Origin: CAZJRB01 sp964547995
GTDB taxonomy: Bacteria; Planctomycetota; Planctomycetia; Pirellulales; Thermoguttaceae
DNA length: 35,592 nucleotides
NCBI GenBank assembly: GCA_964547995.1
Contig: CAZJRB010000078.1
Location: 1-35,592 of the forward strand
Direction of reading: 5' to 3'
Position numbers and translations under genes: made by a program. This document shows positions 1-9,411 of the stretch, piece after piece. The notes below the pieces were generated by a model. It did no database searches. It was not told the origin of the DNA and worked only from the letters and a program-made list of their open reading frames with translations. The first letter of the stretch is position 1. Each line of letters starts with the position of its first letter.

Positions 1-168
1 GATCAATGTACGCGCCCATCTAAAAAAGCAAATTCGGCCATGACAGTGCTTTTCTCTCCCTTGCGGTTTTCGGGTGCCGGCGGATTTTTCCTTTGTTCGC
101 AGCACCGGGGGGGCGCTAATGGGACGAAAGAACGTTTCGGAAAGGGGAGTGGGCAACGGCACTTCGCT

Positions 169-3100
169 TCACTTCTTCAAAATCTGGATTTCGACGTCGC
201 GGAAGAGGGAAGTGCCTTTGCAGGCAGAAAGCCCTGGGCTCCCCTCCGTGAATGTGGGATCACGAACTTCCATCACAGGCTGTCTGTTTATGAGAATAGT
301 CAGCGTATCACCGACGGCGGCAAACGCAAACTCGAAGCCTTGATTGTAGTTATGAGGAGCCGAGTATTTCTTCAGGTCCTTCCAGCCTTTTCCTGCTACT
401 GATTTTCCAATACCGAAGGAGCCGCCGCCATTGAACCAAGCGCCGTAGTTGCCTTGATCTGATTTCCGAACCCGCAAGCTCAAATTCTGACCGGACATCT
501 TCTTCACTTTGGCGCGAATAATCATGTCTTTTGCCACGACAGGGTATTGTATAGTCCTGTCATTTAACTCAATCAGTCCATTTGAATACTTCACTTTCTC
601 GCTCACGTTCTCCCACCCAACCAATTCATTCGGTGAAGTCAACAACGGAACCCATTTGCTAATTGGGAACGTCTTCTTCACCCCGCTGCCTGGGTCGGGG
701 GAAGATTCTTTGGGGAGTTTCTTTGTGGTTCGGGTGGGAGTTGGTTTGGGGTTGCTAGTCGGGGCGGTTTGTAAAAGTGACCAAACTCTAACTGTCATGT
801 CATCGCACCGTAGGGCCAAAAGGGAACCATCTTCACTGAAATCGACAGAACCGACCCAATCTGGATGTCCCTCCAATGTTCCCAACAGTCTCCCAGTGGC
901 GACTTCCCACAGATTCACGACCTTGTTGTGCCCTTTGCCTACGGCCAAGATCGAACCGTCTCGATTGAATGCAATGGAGCCACCTTTATCTCCCAGCGAC
1001 CTGCGAAGCTGCCCAGTAGTCGCATCCCACAATGCCACCATCCCCCCACCGCTCGTCGCGAGGAGCGTACCATTTGGGCTAAACTCAAGGAGTCGCACTC
1101 CTTGAACATTTTCCAGTATCTTCTGTGACTGATCCGTGTCCGAGTGCCACAATCTCACACCGGTGTCGCCCGTTCCCGCTGACGCCAGGAAAGAACCACT
1201 CGGATGAAAAGCCAAAGCGTAGACGTTTCCATTCTGTTTCGGAAGCGTCTTCACGGGTTGTCCTGTGGCCGCGTCCCATAGTCGCACCGTGGGATAGTCA
1301 GCATCGCCTCCCGAAGCTATCATCTTGCCGTCTGGACTGTAGGCAACCGACTGTACTCTACCGAGATGCCCCCGCAGAGTCGTCTGAAGACCCCATGTTG
1401 CCACGTCCCAAATCTTCACGGTCTTATCTGGACTTGCCGAGGCCAGTTTCAAGCCATCTGGGCTAAAGGCAACAGATTCCACGCTGCCGTCATGCCCCTT
1501 CAGCATGTGTCGGAGTTGGCCAGTGGTTGCATTCCATATTCTTATTGCTTTATCGTTGTACCCAACTGCCAAGAGCGGTTCTTTCGGGCTGAACGCAACA
1601 CTCTTCGGCTTCGTGCCGATTACACTGATCGTCTGCAATATCTTCCCTGTAATACGTGCCTCTGTGCGTCTAACTTCCCCAACCTCCTCCAACCGTTTCC
1701 CAACCTTCGCTTTGACAAAACCTTCAGGAAGTCCAGAAAGGGCTTTTGTGTACCACTCCCCGGCATGAAGCATCAAGGCGTCCTTTTCCTTTCCCTCAAC
1801 CCGTTCTGCCAAGTTCCACCAAGCATCGGCGAGCTTGACCTGGGCATCAGGAGTCGTCGGTGGAGACTTCAGCTCCTGTTCAGCAATACCTCGCAAGGCA
1901 GGGCTGCTGCATTTCGCCAGAAGCGGCAGCCCTTGTTCCCAGTCTTGTCGCTCGAAGCAGAACCAACGTCCCACGGCCAGATTGGCGGCAGGATCGTCGG
2001 GAGTTGTCTTCAACGTGTTCCTGGCATCTGTTAGTCCCTGCCATTTCAAAGCCAGCTTCCTAACCGCGTTCCGGCGATCATAGGTTCGTTTGCGTAACTC
2101 CGCATCTCCCTCTCCGCTGGCAAGCCGATAAGCTGCGTCGGCAATGTTGACGGCAATATCATAACGGCCGGCGGCAATTGCCTCGTCAATTACCGGATCG
2201 GCGGCTTCGACAAACGATCTGATTTCTTCAAGATTGGAAGCACCTTTTGCGAAACCGGCAAGGGCATTTTGTTTGCCTTCCAGGATATCGACCTGGAACT
2301 CCGCACAGATCGCATCGACCGCCTCCATCATCAACCCGGCGTCGCCGCCGCTTTGGGCGAGTTCCATTGCTTTGCGGAGCAGCACGAACTTCTCGACCGG
2401 CCCGCCCTGCGACTTCTTCGCCGCCTCGAACAGTTCTTTGGCGAGTTCAAGTCGCTCTGCCGGTATTCTTCGTTGTGAGAACTTGTGGACCCCATCTAAC
2501 TGCTTGAGCATTTCTGCTTGGGCGTTGGGGGATGGAACGGGCTTCTTGGGTGTTGGTGGTTTGGGAGTTGGTTGATCGGGTGTGGCAACGGCAACGGTGT
2601 CGGGTTCTTTGGGTTCTTCCGTGCCAGCGATCCTCGGCGGTTCCAAAGTCTTCCCAGCAGCAAGGGCAGCGATTTCTTCGGGGGAGAGGGCACGGTTCCA
2701 GATGGTTACTGTGTCGATGAGGCCGTTGAAAGCATGTCCGTAATTCGAGTTGCAAAAGGCGACCTTGACTACCAGTTCCTTCTTGGGAAGATTGACGTTC
2801 CAAGTACGTTCTACCGTGTTGAGTTTGCCGTCAAGACAGAAAGTAGCTGTGCCCTCACCACTACTCCTGCTGAATTTCACAATCACCCCAACATGATGCC
2901 ACTTGTTGTCGCTGACGGTCTGCCTTAAGTTGAAGAGACCGCACCCTGAAACAGCGAGGCTAAGTCCATTATGAACGACGAAACATTTTCCTCCCTGCTT
3001 AGGCCAATCTCCTGTGCGGTCAGTGAAAGCAAGAATCATTTGGTTGACATTTTCCGTCTTCACCCACGCCGCCCAGGTAAAATCCTTGTTGAAATCAAAC

Positions 3101-4980
3101 TTCTCCGACCCCTCAATAACCACATGCCCGCCCTTGCCATCAAAGCCCAACGCCTTGCCCTGCTTCCCCGGCTGGCCGTACAGTACGTTCCCAACGACTC
3201 TTCCATGATGATTGTTGCCCGACGAATCGAGTAGCTTGCCGGAGGTTTCCTCAAAGTTGAGGGCGACGAGGGGGGAGGTGGGAGTGCTTTCGCTGGTAAC
3301 AGCAGTTGGTGGTGGTGTGGCAGGCTTGCCACCAGACAAATTCCAAAGCTTGAATGTCCCGTCCATACCGCCGGAAACGAGGGTTTTTCCATCGGGGGAA
3401 AATGCAATCGCACAGACAGTATTTTTGTGTCCTTCAAGTGTCGTCAAAAGCTCTTCGCTCTCGACCCCCCACAGTCTCACGGTCGTTTCACCTTTCCCTT
3501 TCGACGCCAAGGTCTTTCCATCTGGAGAGAAAGCCAAACATCCACAACCCTTGAGCGTGGCCCGTTCCTTACTTGTTCGGACATCCCAGAGCTTGATCGT
3601 CTTATCAGCACTTGTCGAAGCCAATGTTTTGCCATTAGGAGAAAAGGCAACCCTCGAAATTGGGCCAGTGTGGCCCTGTAGCGTGCCAATTTCCTTGCCA
3701 CCAACAACATCCCAAAGCAGGACATTCGAGTCACCACCTCCCGAGGCCAGTGTTTCGCCGTCCGGGGATAATGCGACAGAGTTTATTGTTTCCCTGTGTC
3801 CTTTGAGCGTTCGCAGCTTCTTGCCGGTTGCGAAGTCCCAAATGTCGATCGAGTCCGCCCTGGTGGCAGAAGTGACCAACAGTTTGCCATTTGGAGAAAC
3901 CGCCACACATGTCATCCAACCGTCACGACGTCCAACCCTATTTCTCTGCTTTAGCGTGTGAACGTCCCACAGGTTTACGAAGCCGCTTCCTCCCATGCCG
4001 CCCCCACCTGCCAAAAGCGTTTTCCCATCGGGCGAAAATGCCACGGAGAGAACTATTTTCGGGTGCCCCTTCAGATCGGCCTTGAGTTTCCCGGTCGTTG
4101 CGTCCCAGAGCTTCAGTTCACCTGCTGACTTCCACATACCGCCTCCCGTAGCAAGCGTTCTTCCATCTGGTGAAAAAGCCACAGACATAACCCAATACTG
4201 ATGAGCCTTCACCGTCATCCGTGGTTTGATTTCAGCGGCAAGCACAACCGGCTCGTTAGATGTCGAAGCCGACGACTTGTTGGGTGTGGATGTTGGCGTC
4301 TGGGGCTCCGTTGGTTGCACCGGTGTCGATGATGTACCCTTCTCCCCACCCATATCCAACCAATTCGCCACCTCCTTCGGCTTCTCCTCCTTCGAGCCAC
4401 CACCGAATCGCCATACCAGCACGGCAATCAATGCAATCAACAGTACACCAACAGTAATCGCACCACCGATGATTAGCTTCTTATCCGGGCCACCTTCACC
4501 CGAAGCGACGGGAATGGCCTTCGACGGCTTCCGAGGCTCCGCAGGCTTCGCCTTCTTCTTTGTCTCCTCCGCAATCTCCTTCAACTTCGCAATCTCAACT
4601 GCTTCCAAAAACCCAACCAGGGTCGTCGAGAGTTCTTCCTGACGTGCCGAGGACTCATCATCCAACACCGACTCCGATTCGAGCCTCATCTGCTCCCGAA
4701 GCAGTTTGTCGTATTGCTCCTTCTTCTCAGGATTTAGCAACGTAACCCTAGCGGAAGCAACGTGGTTCAGAATCTTTTGCGACTCAGCACTGTGCTTGCC
4801 GGATTGGAAGGTCCGCAGATGGGACATCTGCCTATCTGCGGCATTTTCAATCACATTTGGCTTGTCTTCAAACGTCCGAACACCAAGCAAGCGGTAGAGC
4901 GTTGGCGGTTGATCCTCGGGGGCGATAGACAACCATTCGTAATACCGTTCGCTCAAGGAAGCATCAAATTTCTCGGCCAT
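169..4980 (-). CDS. WD40/LamG mosaic membrane protein with J-like head and DUF1080-like tail
   Basis: A 1603-residue protein of several modules. Residues 1-100 resemble a J-domain-like head common at the start of planctomycete membrane proteins (YYEWL, PPTLYRLLGV, then LLNPEKKEQYDKLL). One membrane helix is at about 169-190, so the rest is probably outside the cytoplasmic membrane. WD40 repeats fill about 256-550 (repeated VAFSPDGKTLASG and IKLWD motifs), a LamG/concanavalin-like domain 570-780, an alpha-helical region 820-1110, a second WD40 set 1115-1402, and a DUF1080-like beta-sandwich 1440-1603. The role is unknown; propellers and LamG domains usually bind proteins or glycans. No good Shine-Dalgarno precedes the start, which was chosen because the conserved head begins there. 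Two 60-base samples (781-840 and 3601-3660) are 48% and 43% GC, against 62% at 22981-23040, so base composition differs from the neighbours and acquisition or divergent evolution is possible. Confidence 0.9.
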   Translation of the reverse strand: MAEKFDASLSERYYEWLSIAPEDQPPTLYRLLGVRTFEDKPNVIENAADRQMSHLRTFQSGKHSAESQKILNHVASARVTLLNPEKKEQYDKLLREQMRLESESVLDDESSARQEELSTTLVGFLEAVEIAKLKEIAEETKKKAKPAEPRKPSKAIPVASGEGGPDKKLIIGGAITVGVLLIALIAVLVWRFGGGSKEEKPKEVANWLDMGGEKGTSSTPVQPTEPQTPTSTPNKSSASTSNEPVVLAAEIKPRMTVKAHQYWVMSVAFSPDGRTLATGGGMWKSAGELKLWDATTGKLKADLKGHPKIVLSVAFSPDGKTLLAGGGGMGGSGFVNLWDVHTLKQRNRVGRRDGWMTCVAVSPNGKLLVTSATRADSIDIWDFATGKKLRTLKGHRETINSVALSPDGETLASGGGDSNVLLWDVVGGKEIGTLQGHTGPISRVAFSPNGKTLASTSADKTIKLWDVRTSKERATLKGCGCLAFSPDGKTLASKGKGETTVRLWGVESEELLTTLEGHKNTVCAIAFSPDGKTLVSGGMDGTFKLWNLSGGKPATPPPTAVTSESTPTSPLVALNFEETSGKLLDSSGNNHHGRVVGNVLYGQPGKQGKALGFDGKGGHVVIEGSEKFDFNKDFTWAAWVKTENVNQMILAFTDRTGDWPKQGGKCFVVHNGLSLAVSGCGLFNLRQTVSDNKWHHVGVIVKFSRSSGEGTATFCLDGKLNTVERTWNVNLPKKELVVKVAFCNSNYGHAFNGLIDTVTIWNRALSPEEIAALAAGKTLEPPRIAGTEEPKEPDTVAVATPDQPTPKPPTPKKPVPSPNAQAEMLKQLDGVHKFSQRRIPAERLELAKELFEAAKKSQGGPVEKFVLLRKAMELAQSGGDAGLMMEAVDAICAEFQVDILEGKQNALAGFAKGASNLEEIRSFVEAADPVIDEAIAAGRYDIAVNIADAAYRLASGEGDAELRKRTYDRRNAVRKLALKWQGLTDARNTLKTTPDDPAANLAVGRWFCFERQDWEQGLPLLAKCSSPALRGIAEQELKSPPTTPDAQVKLADAWWNLAERVEGKEKDALMLHAGEWYTKALSGLPEGFVKAKVGKRLEEVGEVRRTEARITGKILQTISVIGTKPKSVAFSPKEPLLAVGYNDKAIRIWNATTGQLRHMLKGHDGSVESVAFSPDGLKLASASPDKTVKIWDVATWGLQTTLRGHLGRVQSVAYSPDGKMIASGGDADYPTVRLWDAATGQPVKTLPKQNGNVYALAFHPSGSFLASAGTGDTGVRLWHSDTDQSQKILENVQGVRLLEFSPNGTLLATSGGGMVALWDATTGQLRRSLGDKGGSIAFNRDGSILAVGKGHNKVVNLWEVATGRLLGTLEGHPDWVGSVDFSEDGSLLALRCDDMTVRVWSLLQTAPTSNPKPTPTRTTKKLPKESSPDPGSGVKKTFPISKWVPLLTSPNELVGWENVSEKVKYSNGLIELNDRTIQYPVVAKDMIIRAKVKKMSGQNLSLRVRKSDQGNYGAWFNGGGSFGIGKSVAGKGWKDLKKYSAPHNYNQGFEFAFAAVGDTLTILINRQPVMEVRDPTFTEGSPGLSACKGTSLFRDVEIQILKK

Positions 4981-5176
4981 GATGACACCCGAACTGGAGG
5001 AGAAGGGAGGCCCGAATGCCGTTGAGTATACGGGCTGCCGGGGATTGGCTCAAGTAGGGAGCCCCCTCTGCAGGGCGGGGTTACGGTCAAGAAATCCTCG
5101 CTTACCCGAGAAGCGAACCGGTCGGGTCGCCGGCCATCCGCTGCCCCCACCCGCCCCGCCGCGGTAGAATCCGGTT
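4981..5176. other. Divergent intergenic region
   Basis: This gap separates the leftward WD40 gene from the rightward small membrane gene and must carry both promoters if both are expressed. I found no convincing -35/-10 pair, hairpin terminator or repeat in it. Confidence 0.4.
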
Positions 5177-5458
5177 ATGGACGAGAAGCCGTACAAGTCG
5201 GAGAGATTTCAATTCTCATTGCGAACGCTCTTCATGGTAGTGACCGGCTGCTCGCTCCTCTTTGCGTCGTTTCGGGCACATTGGATAATAGGGGTGTGGG
5301 CGTTCACGGTATATTTTACAGCGGCCTTTATTCTCGTTACCGAGAGCCCGCATGTTGGCAATAGGAAACCGCCCAAAGGTGCACTGAAACCTTCCACCGT
5401 CTGGGGCGTCGTGATGCTCGTGGCCCCGGGTGTGTTGCTTGTATCCGTGACACTGTAA
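5177..5458 (+). CDS. Small membrane protein of the planctomycete FSLRTL type
   Basis: A 93-residue protein with a short basic, polar start followed by FQFSLRTLFMVV, a signature seen at the start of many short planctomycete membrane proteins. Three hydrophobic stretches (about residues 17-33, 36-55 and 74-92) suggest two or three membrane helices. No catalytic motif is visible and the function is unknown. The ATG has only a weak upstream ribosome site, so the start rests on the family-like beginning. A truncated relative lies directly downstream. Confidence 0.6.
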   Translation: MDEKPYKSERFQFSLRTLFMVVTGCSLLFASFRAHWIIGVWAFTVYFTAAFILVTESPHVGNRKPPKGALKPSTVWGVVMLVAPGVLLVSVTL

Positions 5459-5469
5459 GTTTTGGCGAC

Positions 5470-5553
5470 ATGGCCAAATCAAAACCCAGACTCCGCTGGT
5501 ATCAGTACGGGCTATGGCACCTGTTCGTGGTGACCTTGGTTTTTGCCGTCTAG
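5470..5553 (+). pseudogene. Truncated FSLRTL-type small membrane protein
   Basis: A reading frame of 27 codons begins MAKSKPRLRWYQYGLWHLFV and stops at a TAG in the middle of what should be its first membrane helix. The beginning matches the pattern 'RWYQYSLR.L..V..L' of planctomycete small membrane proteins. In the same frame the codons after the stop (LGRIGLA, then another stop) still look hydrophobic, which suggests a gene broken by a nonsense mutation. It could instead be a chance short frame; recognition rests on the first 25 residues only. Confidence 0.35.
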
Positions 5554-5831
5554 CTTGGGCGGATCGGTCTGGCATGATTATCAGGCCGAAGCCAGCGGCT
5601 GCTGGCCGGCCGTTTCGTCCTTGTTGACTATCCCCTATTTCTCCCCTTTCTCCGCCGGTTTCTCCACGGAAATTCGCGATGCTGTTGACCGAAAATCGCA
5701 ACGGGGGGCGTCGATTTCCCCGCCGATCTTTGGCCAGGATCATTGGTAGTCTCCGCAAAGCCCTTGCCCGATGTTGCTGCTTGCCCTATGCTTCAACCAA
5801 CTGTCAACCGCCCGTTTTGGAGAATAGCGCG

Positions 5832-6461
5832 ATGTCCGGATCGGAACCCTTCGTCCCGCCCGAGCGGCAATCGTCGCAGTCCACTTGCCTGATCGTCGGC
5901 TTCATCGGCATGGCGATCTTGGTGGCCGTGTTCATTCTGCTTGCGATGGTGGCGTTCCTCGTGCCCGTGAGAATGATGCTCGATAATGGGAGCGATTTCG
6001 CCGCGGGCAAGAGGCTGCCCGTGGTGAACCTGCAACCACTGACCGGCGACGGCCGGCCGATCCAAGCCGGCGACCTGGAGGGCCGGGTCGTGCTGGTCAA
6101 CGTGTGGGCAACGTGGTGTCCGCCGTGCAAGGACGAGTTTCCGCATATGGTTGAATTGTACGAGGAGTTCGGCGACCGCGACGACTTCGTGCTGCTCTCC
6201 CTGCCCGTAAGCAAGGACGACTTGAACGAACTTAGGATCGATACGGAGGATTTCCTGCAACGGAAAGGCGCCGACCTCCCGACGTATGCCGATCGGACGG
6301 GCGCCACGATCGCCGGCATCGCGGAGGTGACCGGCGGCAGCACGATTCCCAGAACGCTCGTCCTCGATCGCAGCGGAACGATCCGCCGCGTTTGGATCGG
6401 CTACCGGCCGGGATCGGAACAGGATATGAAGCGGCAAATCGAGCAGTTGCTCAGCGAGTGA
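5832..6461 (+). CDS. Membrane-anchored TlpA-like thioredoxin
   Basis: A 209-residue thioredoxin-fold protein. Residues 19-48 form one membrane helix and the thioredoxin domain (about 58-209) should lie outside the cytoplasm. The active site is WCPPC (Cys96, Cys99), typical of TlpA/ResA-type thiol reductases. A later TIP motif supplies the expected cis-proline next to the active site. Such proteins reduce disulfides in exported proteins or cytochrome c precursors; the substrate here is unknown. The frame is open upstream from 5679, but I chose the ATG at 5832 because GGAG at 5819-5822 precedes it at good spacing and the translation between 5679 and 5832 is basic and unlike the family. The gene ends at a bidirectional terminator. 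Confidence 0.88.
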   Translation: MSGSEPFVPPERQSSQSTCLIVGFIGMAILVAVFILLAMVAFLVPVRMMLDNGSDFAAGKRLPVVNLQPLTGDGRPIQAGDLEGRVVLVNVWATWCPPCKDEFPHMVELYEEFGDRDDFVLLSLPVSKDDLNELRIDTEDFLQRKGADLPTYADRTGATIAGIAEVTGGSTIPRTLVLDRSGTIRRVWIGYRPGSEQDMKRQIEQLLSE

Positions 6462-6498
6462 ACCATCGGTAGCGATCTCGCACGCTTGCGCAAAGAAA

Positions 6499-6523
6499 CC
6501 CCCGCACGCAGTGCGGGGGCTTT
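6499..6523. terminator. Bidirectional intrinsic terminator between convergent genes
   Basis: A perfect 9-bp stem (6499-6507 with 6511-6519, CCCCCGCAC/GTGCGGGGG) closes a 3-base GCA loop. It is followed by CTTTT on the plus strand, and on the minus strand by GTTTCTTT. It can therefore serve the thioredoxin gene from the left and the VIT/VWA gene from the right. Confidence 0.8.
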
Positions 6524-6540
6524 TCACGACTCACCACTCA

Positions 6541-8868
6541 CTACTTCACATGATACGTTTGCCCGCCGACGTCGAGCATCATCCCGGCGGGAGCCGCCGG
6601 TTCCTCGGCGGCGGCTGCTTCGGCGGGAGCGGCAAATGCATCGGCGGCCAGGGTCCTGCGGGCGGCCGGGCCGGCCTTGCGGACCAAATCGAAATACTCC
6701 TTGCTGAACCGCTTGACGACCTTGACGTCGGCCGTGGCTTTGCCGGTGTCTTCTTTCCGGGCAACGTCGAAGGAATACCAGGTGTTGCCTCGCTTGTAGA
6801 GGACCTGGCTGCCGACGACCTGGACGGCGCCCACGGCCACGTCCTCGTCCTTGTCGAGATTGCGGAGTTTGGCGCCGGCCATCGCGCCGTCGGCCTCGGC
6901 CGAGCCTGCCAGTTGGGCCTCGAGCAGTTGCTTCTTGGCCTCGCGTGCGGAGAAGGCCGCGCGGCCCTCGGTTTCGGCCAGCCGGTTCAGGAGTCCACCC
7001 GCCTTGCGAGCCATCGGTTCCGCGGCGGTCGCACTGGCGGCCAGGTCGCCCACGCTGGCGTCCTCGTCGGCCAGGAACGACGTGTAGGGCGTGAGAATCC
7101 CGTGCTTCGTCGAGAGCTTCACGAGTTCCTTAACCAACTCGTCGTTCTTTCCGTTGAGGTCCATCTCGTCAATGATCTCGCCGATCCGCCGCATCGCCCA
7201 GAGCTTCTCGACGAACGAGTATGACTGGTCCTTGCTCCGGGCGGTGAACTCGACGGGGAACGTGTATTTCTGCTGCTTGTCGCCGATTTTACCGGTGATT
7301 CGCACCTTGGCAACGCCGCTTTTCTTATAGCGCCCGACGATGACCAGTTGCTCGCCGGCGAACAGGTCGGTGACCTGCTTGGGATACATGCGCGTGATCG
7401 GCGAGCCCTCCTCGGTCTTGACCGAATCGAACTCAAACTTGACCGTTACGTCGCCGAGGACCGGCGAGCTGATCTTCTTGTACAGCCGGGCGACCTGTTC
7501 CTCGATGTCCTCGTTGGGCCGGACGAACTCGCTCTGGCCGTAGTTTGCCCGCGAGAGCCGGTCCAAGAGCCGGCTGTTCACGTCGTAGCCCACCCCGAAG
7601 CTGATCATCCTCGCCCGGACCTTGTTGGCCGTTTTGGCCTTCATGACGATTTTCGCTTCGTTGGTTTCGCCGGCGGTCGGGCGGCCGTCGGTCATGAAGA
7701 TGATGTAGTTCGGCCGCGACAAATCCTGGAGCATTTCCAGGGCGGTCGTCAACGCGCCGTTGATGTTCGTCGATCCGCCGGCGTAAAGCCCTTCGACGAA
7801 GCCGAGGGCCTCCTTGCGGGTTTTGTCGTTGTATCGCTGCAGCTCGGGCCTGAACGACTCGATCTCGCTGTCGTAGGCGAGGATGTTGAAGAGGTCGCCC
7901 TCGCGGAGGTTGTTGACCACCGAGCGCAACGCCTCGCGTGCCTGCTCGATTTTCTTGCCGCTCATGCTGCCGGAGCGGTCGAATACGCAGACGACCGTTT
8001 TCCGTGGTTGCTCTTCGCCCTTGGCCTTGATCTTCGGCGAGGTCAACAGGAGGAAGAAACCGTCTTTGTTCTTCTCCGGCCGGTAGCTGATCAACCCGGT
8101 CCCGACGTTGCCCTTCGCCACGCTGTAGAAGAGCCGGAAATCGCTGGTGGGCACCTTGTTCTTCGACTCGTAGCTGACCGTGGCACGGTTGTCGTTGGGC
8201 CGCTTGACCTTGACCGAATGGGTCGGGCTGAAGACGTTCTTGATCTCGATCGCGCTTTCGATCGATGCCTTGATGCTGACTTTCTCGACCGGCTTCGAGG
8301 TGTATTTGGCTGTGCCGAGGGGGAAGAGGAAATCGGTCAGGTTGTGGTCCTTGCGGAGCAGTTGGGCGTAGCGGAGCGTGACCTTTCGCTCGGCCCCCGG
8401 CGGCACGGGAAAGATGCTCGTCTTGAACATGCCCGTCCCCATCCATTCGAGCAAGGCCGGGTCTTCGTTGCGGCGGATGTGTTGCTCGTAGATGCGGCGG
8501 GCCTCCTCGGCCGAGAGCAACTTGGCCGGGTACTCCTTCCCGTCGACCAGGAAGGTCAACCGATCGACCGCCCCGTCGTACGGCAGCGGAAAGACGAACG
8601 AGACCTCCATTTGCCGGCTGCCGGTGTTCACGAACGATTGCGAGACCTGTACCCGGGCGATCTGGTCGGTGATCCGGGCTTCGACGCCGAGTTCCTTGAT
8701 TTTGTACGACATCGGGGGCGGTGTGGGCCGGGGACGTACTCTCGGCCGCGGCAGCGGTACACGCTCCCTCGTGTTTTCCACCACGAGCAGGCCCTGGGCC
8801 GCCGCAGTCGCCGCCAGCAACCCCAATACCACGAAAACACAAAGTCCAGTCGCCGAAAACCGTTTCAT
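6541..8868 (-). CDS. Secreted VIT and VWA domain protein
   Basis: A 775-residue protein with a signal peptide (about 1-24, ending TAAAQ), a proline/arginine-rich linker, a VIT domain (about 52-170) and a von Willebrand A domain (about 289-465). The metal-ion adhesion site is visible as DRSGSMSG (297-304) and the later TDGRP supplies further VWA residues. The layout resembles inter-alpha-trypsin-inhibitor heavy-chain proteins. VWA domains bind protein partners through a divalent cation; the partner is unknown. The tail is rich in Ala/Lys and includes an Ala-rich stretch near its end. The frame is open to 9012, but the signal peptide begins at the ATG at 8868, preceded by AAAGG, and the longer start would put 48 atypical residues in front of it. 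Confidence 0.9.
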   Translation of the reverse strand: MKRFSATGLCVFVVLGLLAATAAAQGLLVVENTRERVPLPRPRVRPRPTPPPMSYKIKELGVEARITDQIARVQVSQSFVNTGSRQMEVSFVFPLPYDGAVDRLTFLVDGKEYPAKLLSAEEARRIYEQHIRRNEDPALLEWMGTGMFKTSIFPVPPGAERKVTLRYAQLLRKDHNLTDFLFPLGTAKYTSKPVEKVSIKASIESAIEIKNVFSPTHSVKVKRPNDNRATVSYESKNKVPTSDFRLFYSVAKGNVGTGLISYRPEKNKDGFFLLLTSPKIKAKGEEQPRKTVVCVFDRSGSMSGKKIEQAREALRSVVNNLREGDLFNILAYDSEIESFRPELQRYNDKTRKEALGFVEGLYAGGSTNINGALTTALEMLQDLSRPNYIIFMTDGRPTAGETNEAKIVMKAKTANKVRARMISFGVGYDVNSRLLDRLSRANYGQSEFVRPNEDIEEQVARLYKKISSPVLGDVTVKFEFDSVKTEEGSPITRMYPKQVTDLFAGEQLVIVGRYKKSGVAKVRITGKIGDKQQKYTFPVEFTARSKDQSYSFVEKLWAMRRIGEIIDEMDLNGKNDELVKELVKLSTKHGILTPYTSFLADEDASVGDLAASATAAEPMARKAGGLLNRLAETEGRAAFSAREAKKQLLEAQLAGSAEADGAMAGAKLRNLDKDEDVAVGAVQVVGSQVLYKRGNTWYSFDVARKEDTGKATADVKVVKRFSKEYFDLVRKAGPAARRTLAADAFAAPAEAAAAEEPAAPAGMMLDVGGQTYHVK

Positions 8869-9119
8869 CGTCTCGACCTTTCGCAAAAAGAGTCCAAATC
8901 CCGGAGAAAACGGGGAAAACGCCCCTGTGAGGAATTGGACGCACCGCGTAACGCAAAAGTTCCAACCGGTGTTCTTGGCGTATTGTTCTCGGGAAATTCG
9001 GACCAACACCAACTGCGCCGCGAATCACCGGAGCGAGGGGCTTGTGTTCCCGCCGATGGCACGGTTAAAACCTGTGCAACGTTTACTATGGCAACGGCGG
9101 GCAAGCCCCGCTAAGGAAT

Positions 9120-9411
9120 CGCTCAAAAACAACTTCGACAAGCACAGATGCCACACGGTATAAAGCCGCGACCGTTGAGGCTGTGACTTTTTGTAGGGAA
9201 CGCCCTCTGTGGCGTTCCGAAACCCGGAAAACACGCTCGTTGCTGCTTCCCGGAACGCCACAGAGGGCGTTCCCTACAGACTGAACGTGTCAAACGCCAA
9301 AAAGTCACAGCCTCGTTGGTCGCGCCGAGCGACGCTCGGAACGGCTCTTGGTAACGCGGGGCGCGACCAACGGTCTTTATAGACCCCAATTGCCGAACTT
9401 ATTTCTGAGCG
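9120..9411. repeat. MITE-like outer palindromic element, family A (copy 1)
   Basis: The ends form an imperfect inverted repeat: 22 bases at 9120-9141 match the complement of 9390-9411 at 18 positions. Inside, 9150-9177 and 9314-9411 match the element at 22364-22491 (shared GATGCC.CACG, AAAGCCGCGACCGTTG, GTTGGTCGCGCCGAGC and ATTGCCGAACTTATTT). This copy is interrupted by a second element at 9178-9313. It encodes nothing and is probably a non-autonomous mobile or REPIN-like sequence. Confidence 0.75.
9178..9313. mobile_element. 136-base palindromic element inserted into family A copy, 5-bp target duplication
   Basis: A 136-base insert is flanked on both sides by CGTTG (9173-9177 and 9314-9318). 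The uninterrupted copy at 22364-22491 has a single CGTTG at that point. The insert ends in perfect 16-base inverted repeats (AGGCTGTGACTTTTTG at 9178-9193 and its complement at 9298-9313). Inside lies a second perfect inverted repeat of 28 bases (9192-9219 and 9251-9278), each arm of which folds into an 8-bp hairpin with a 6-base loop. No reading frame for a transposase is present. Confidence 0.75.

Noticed and set aside
7348..9114. Long rightward open frame opposite the VIT/VWA gene
   Set aside because: It lacks any domain signature and mirrors codon structure of a clearly real gene with signal peptide, VIT and VWA motifs. Long antisense frames are expected in GC-rich coding DNA.
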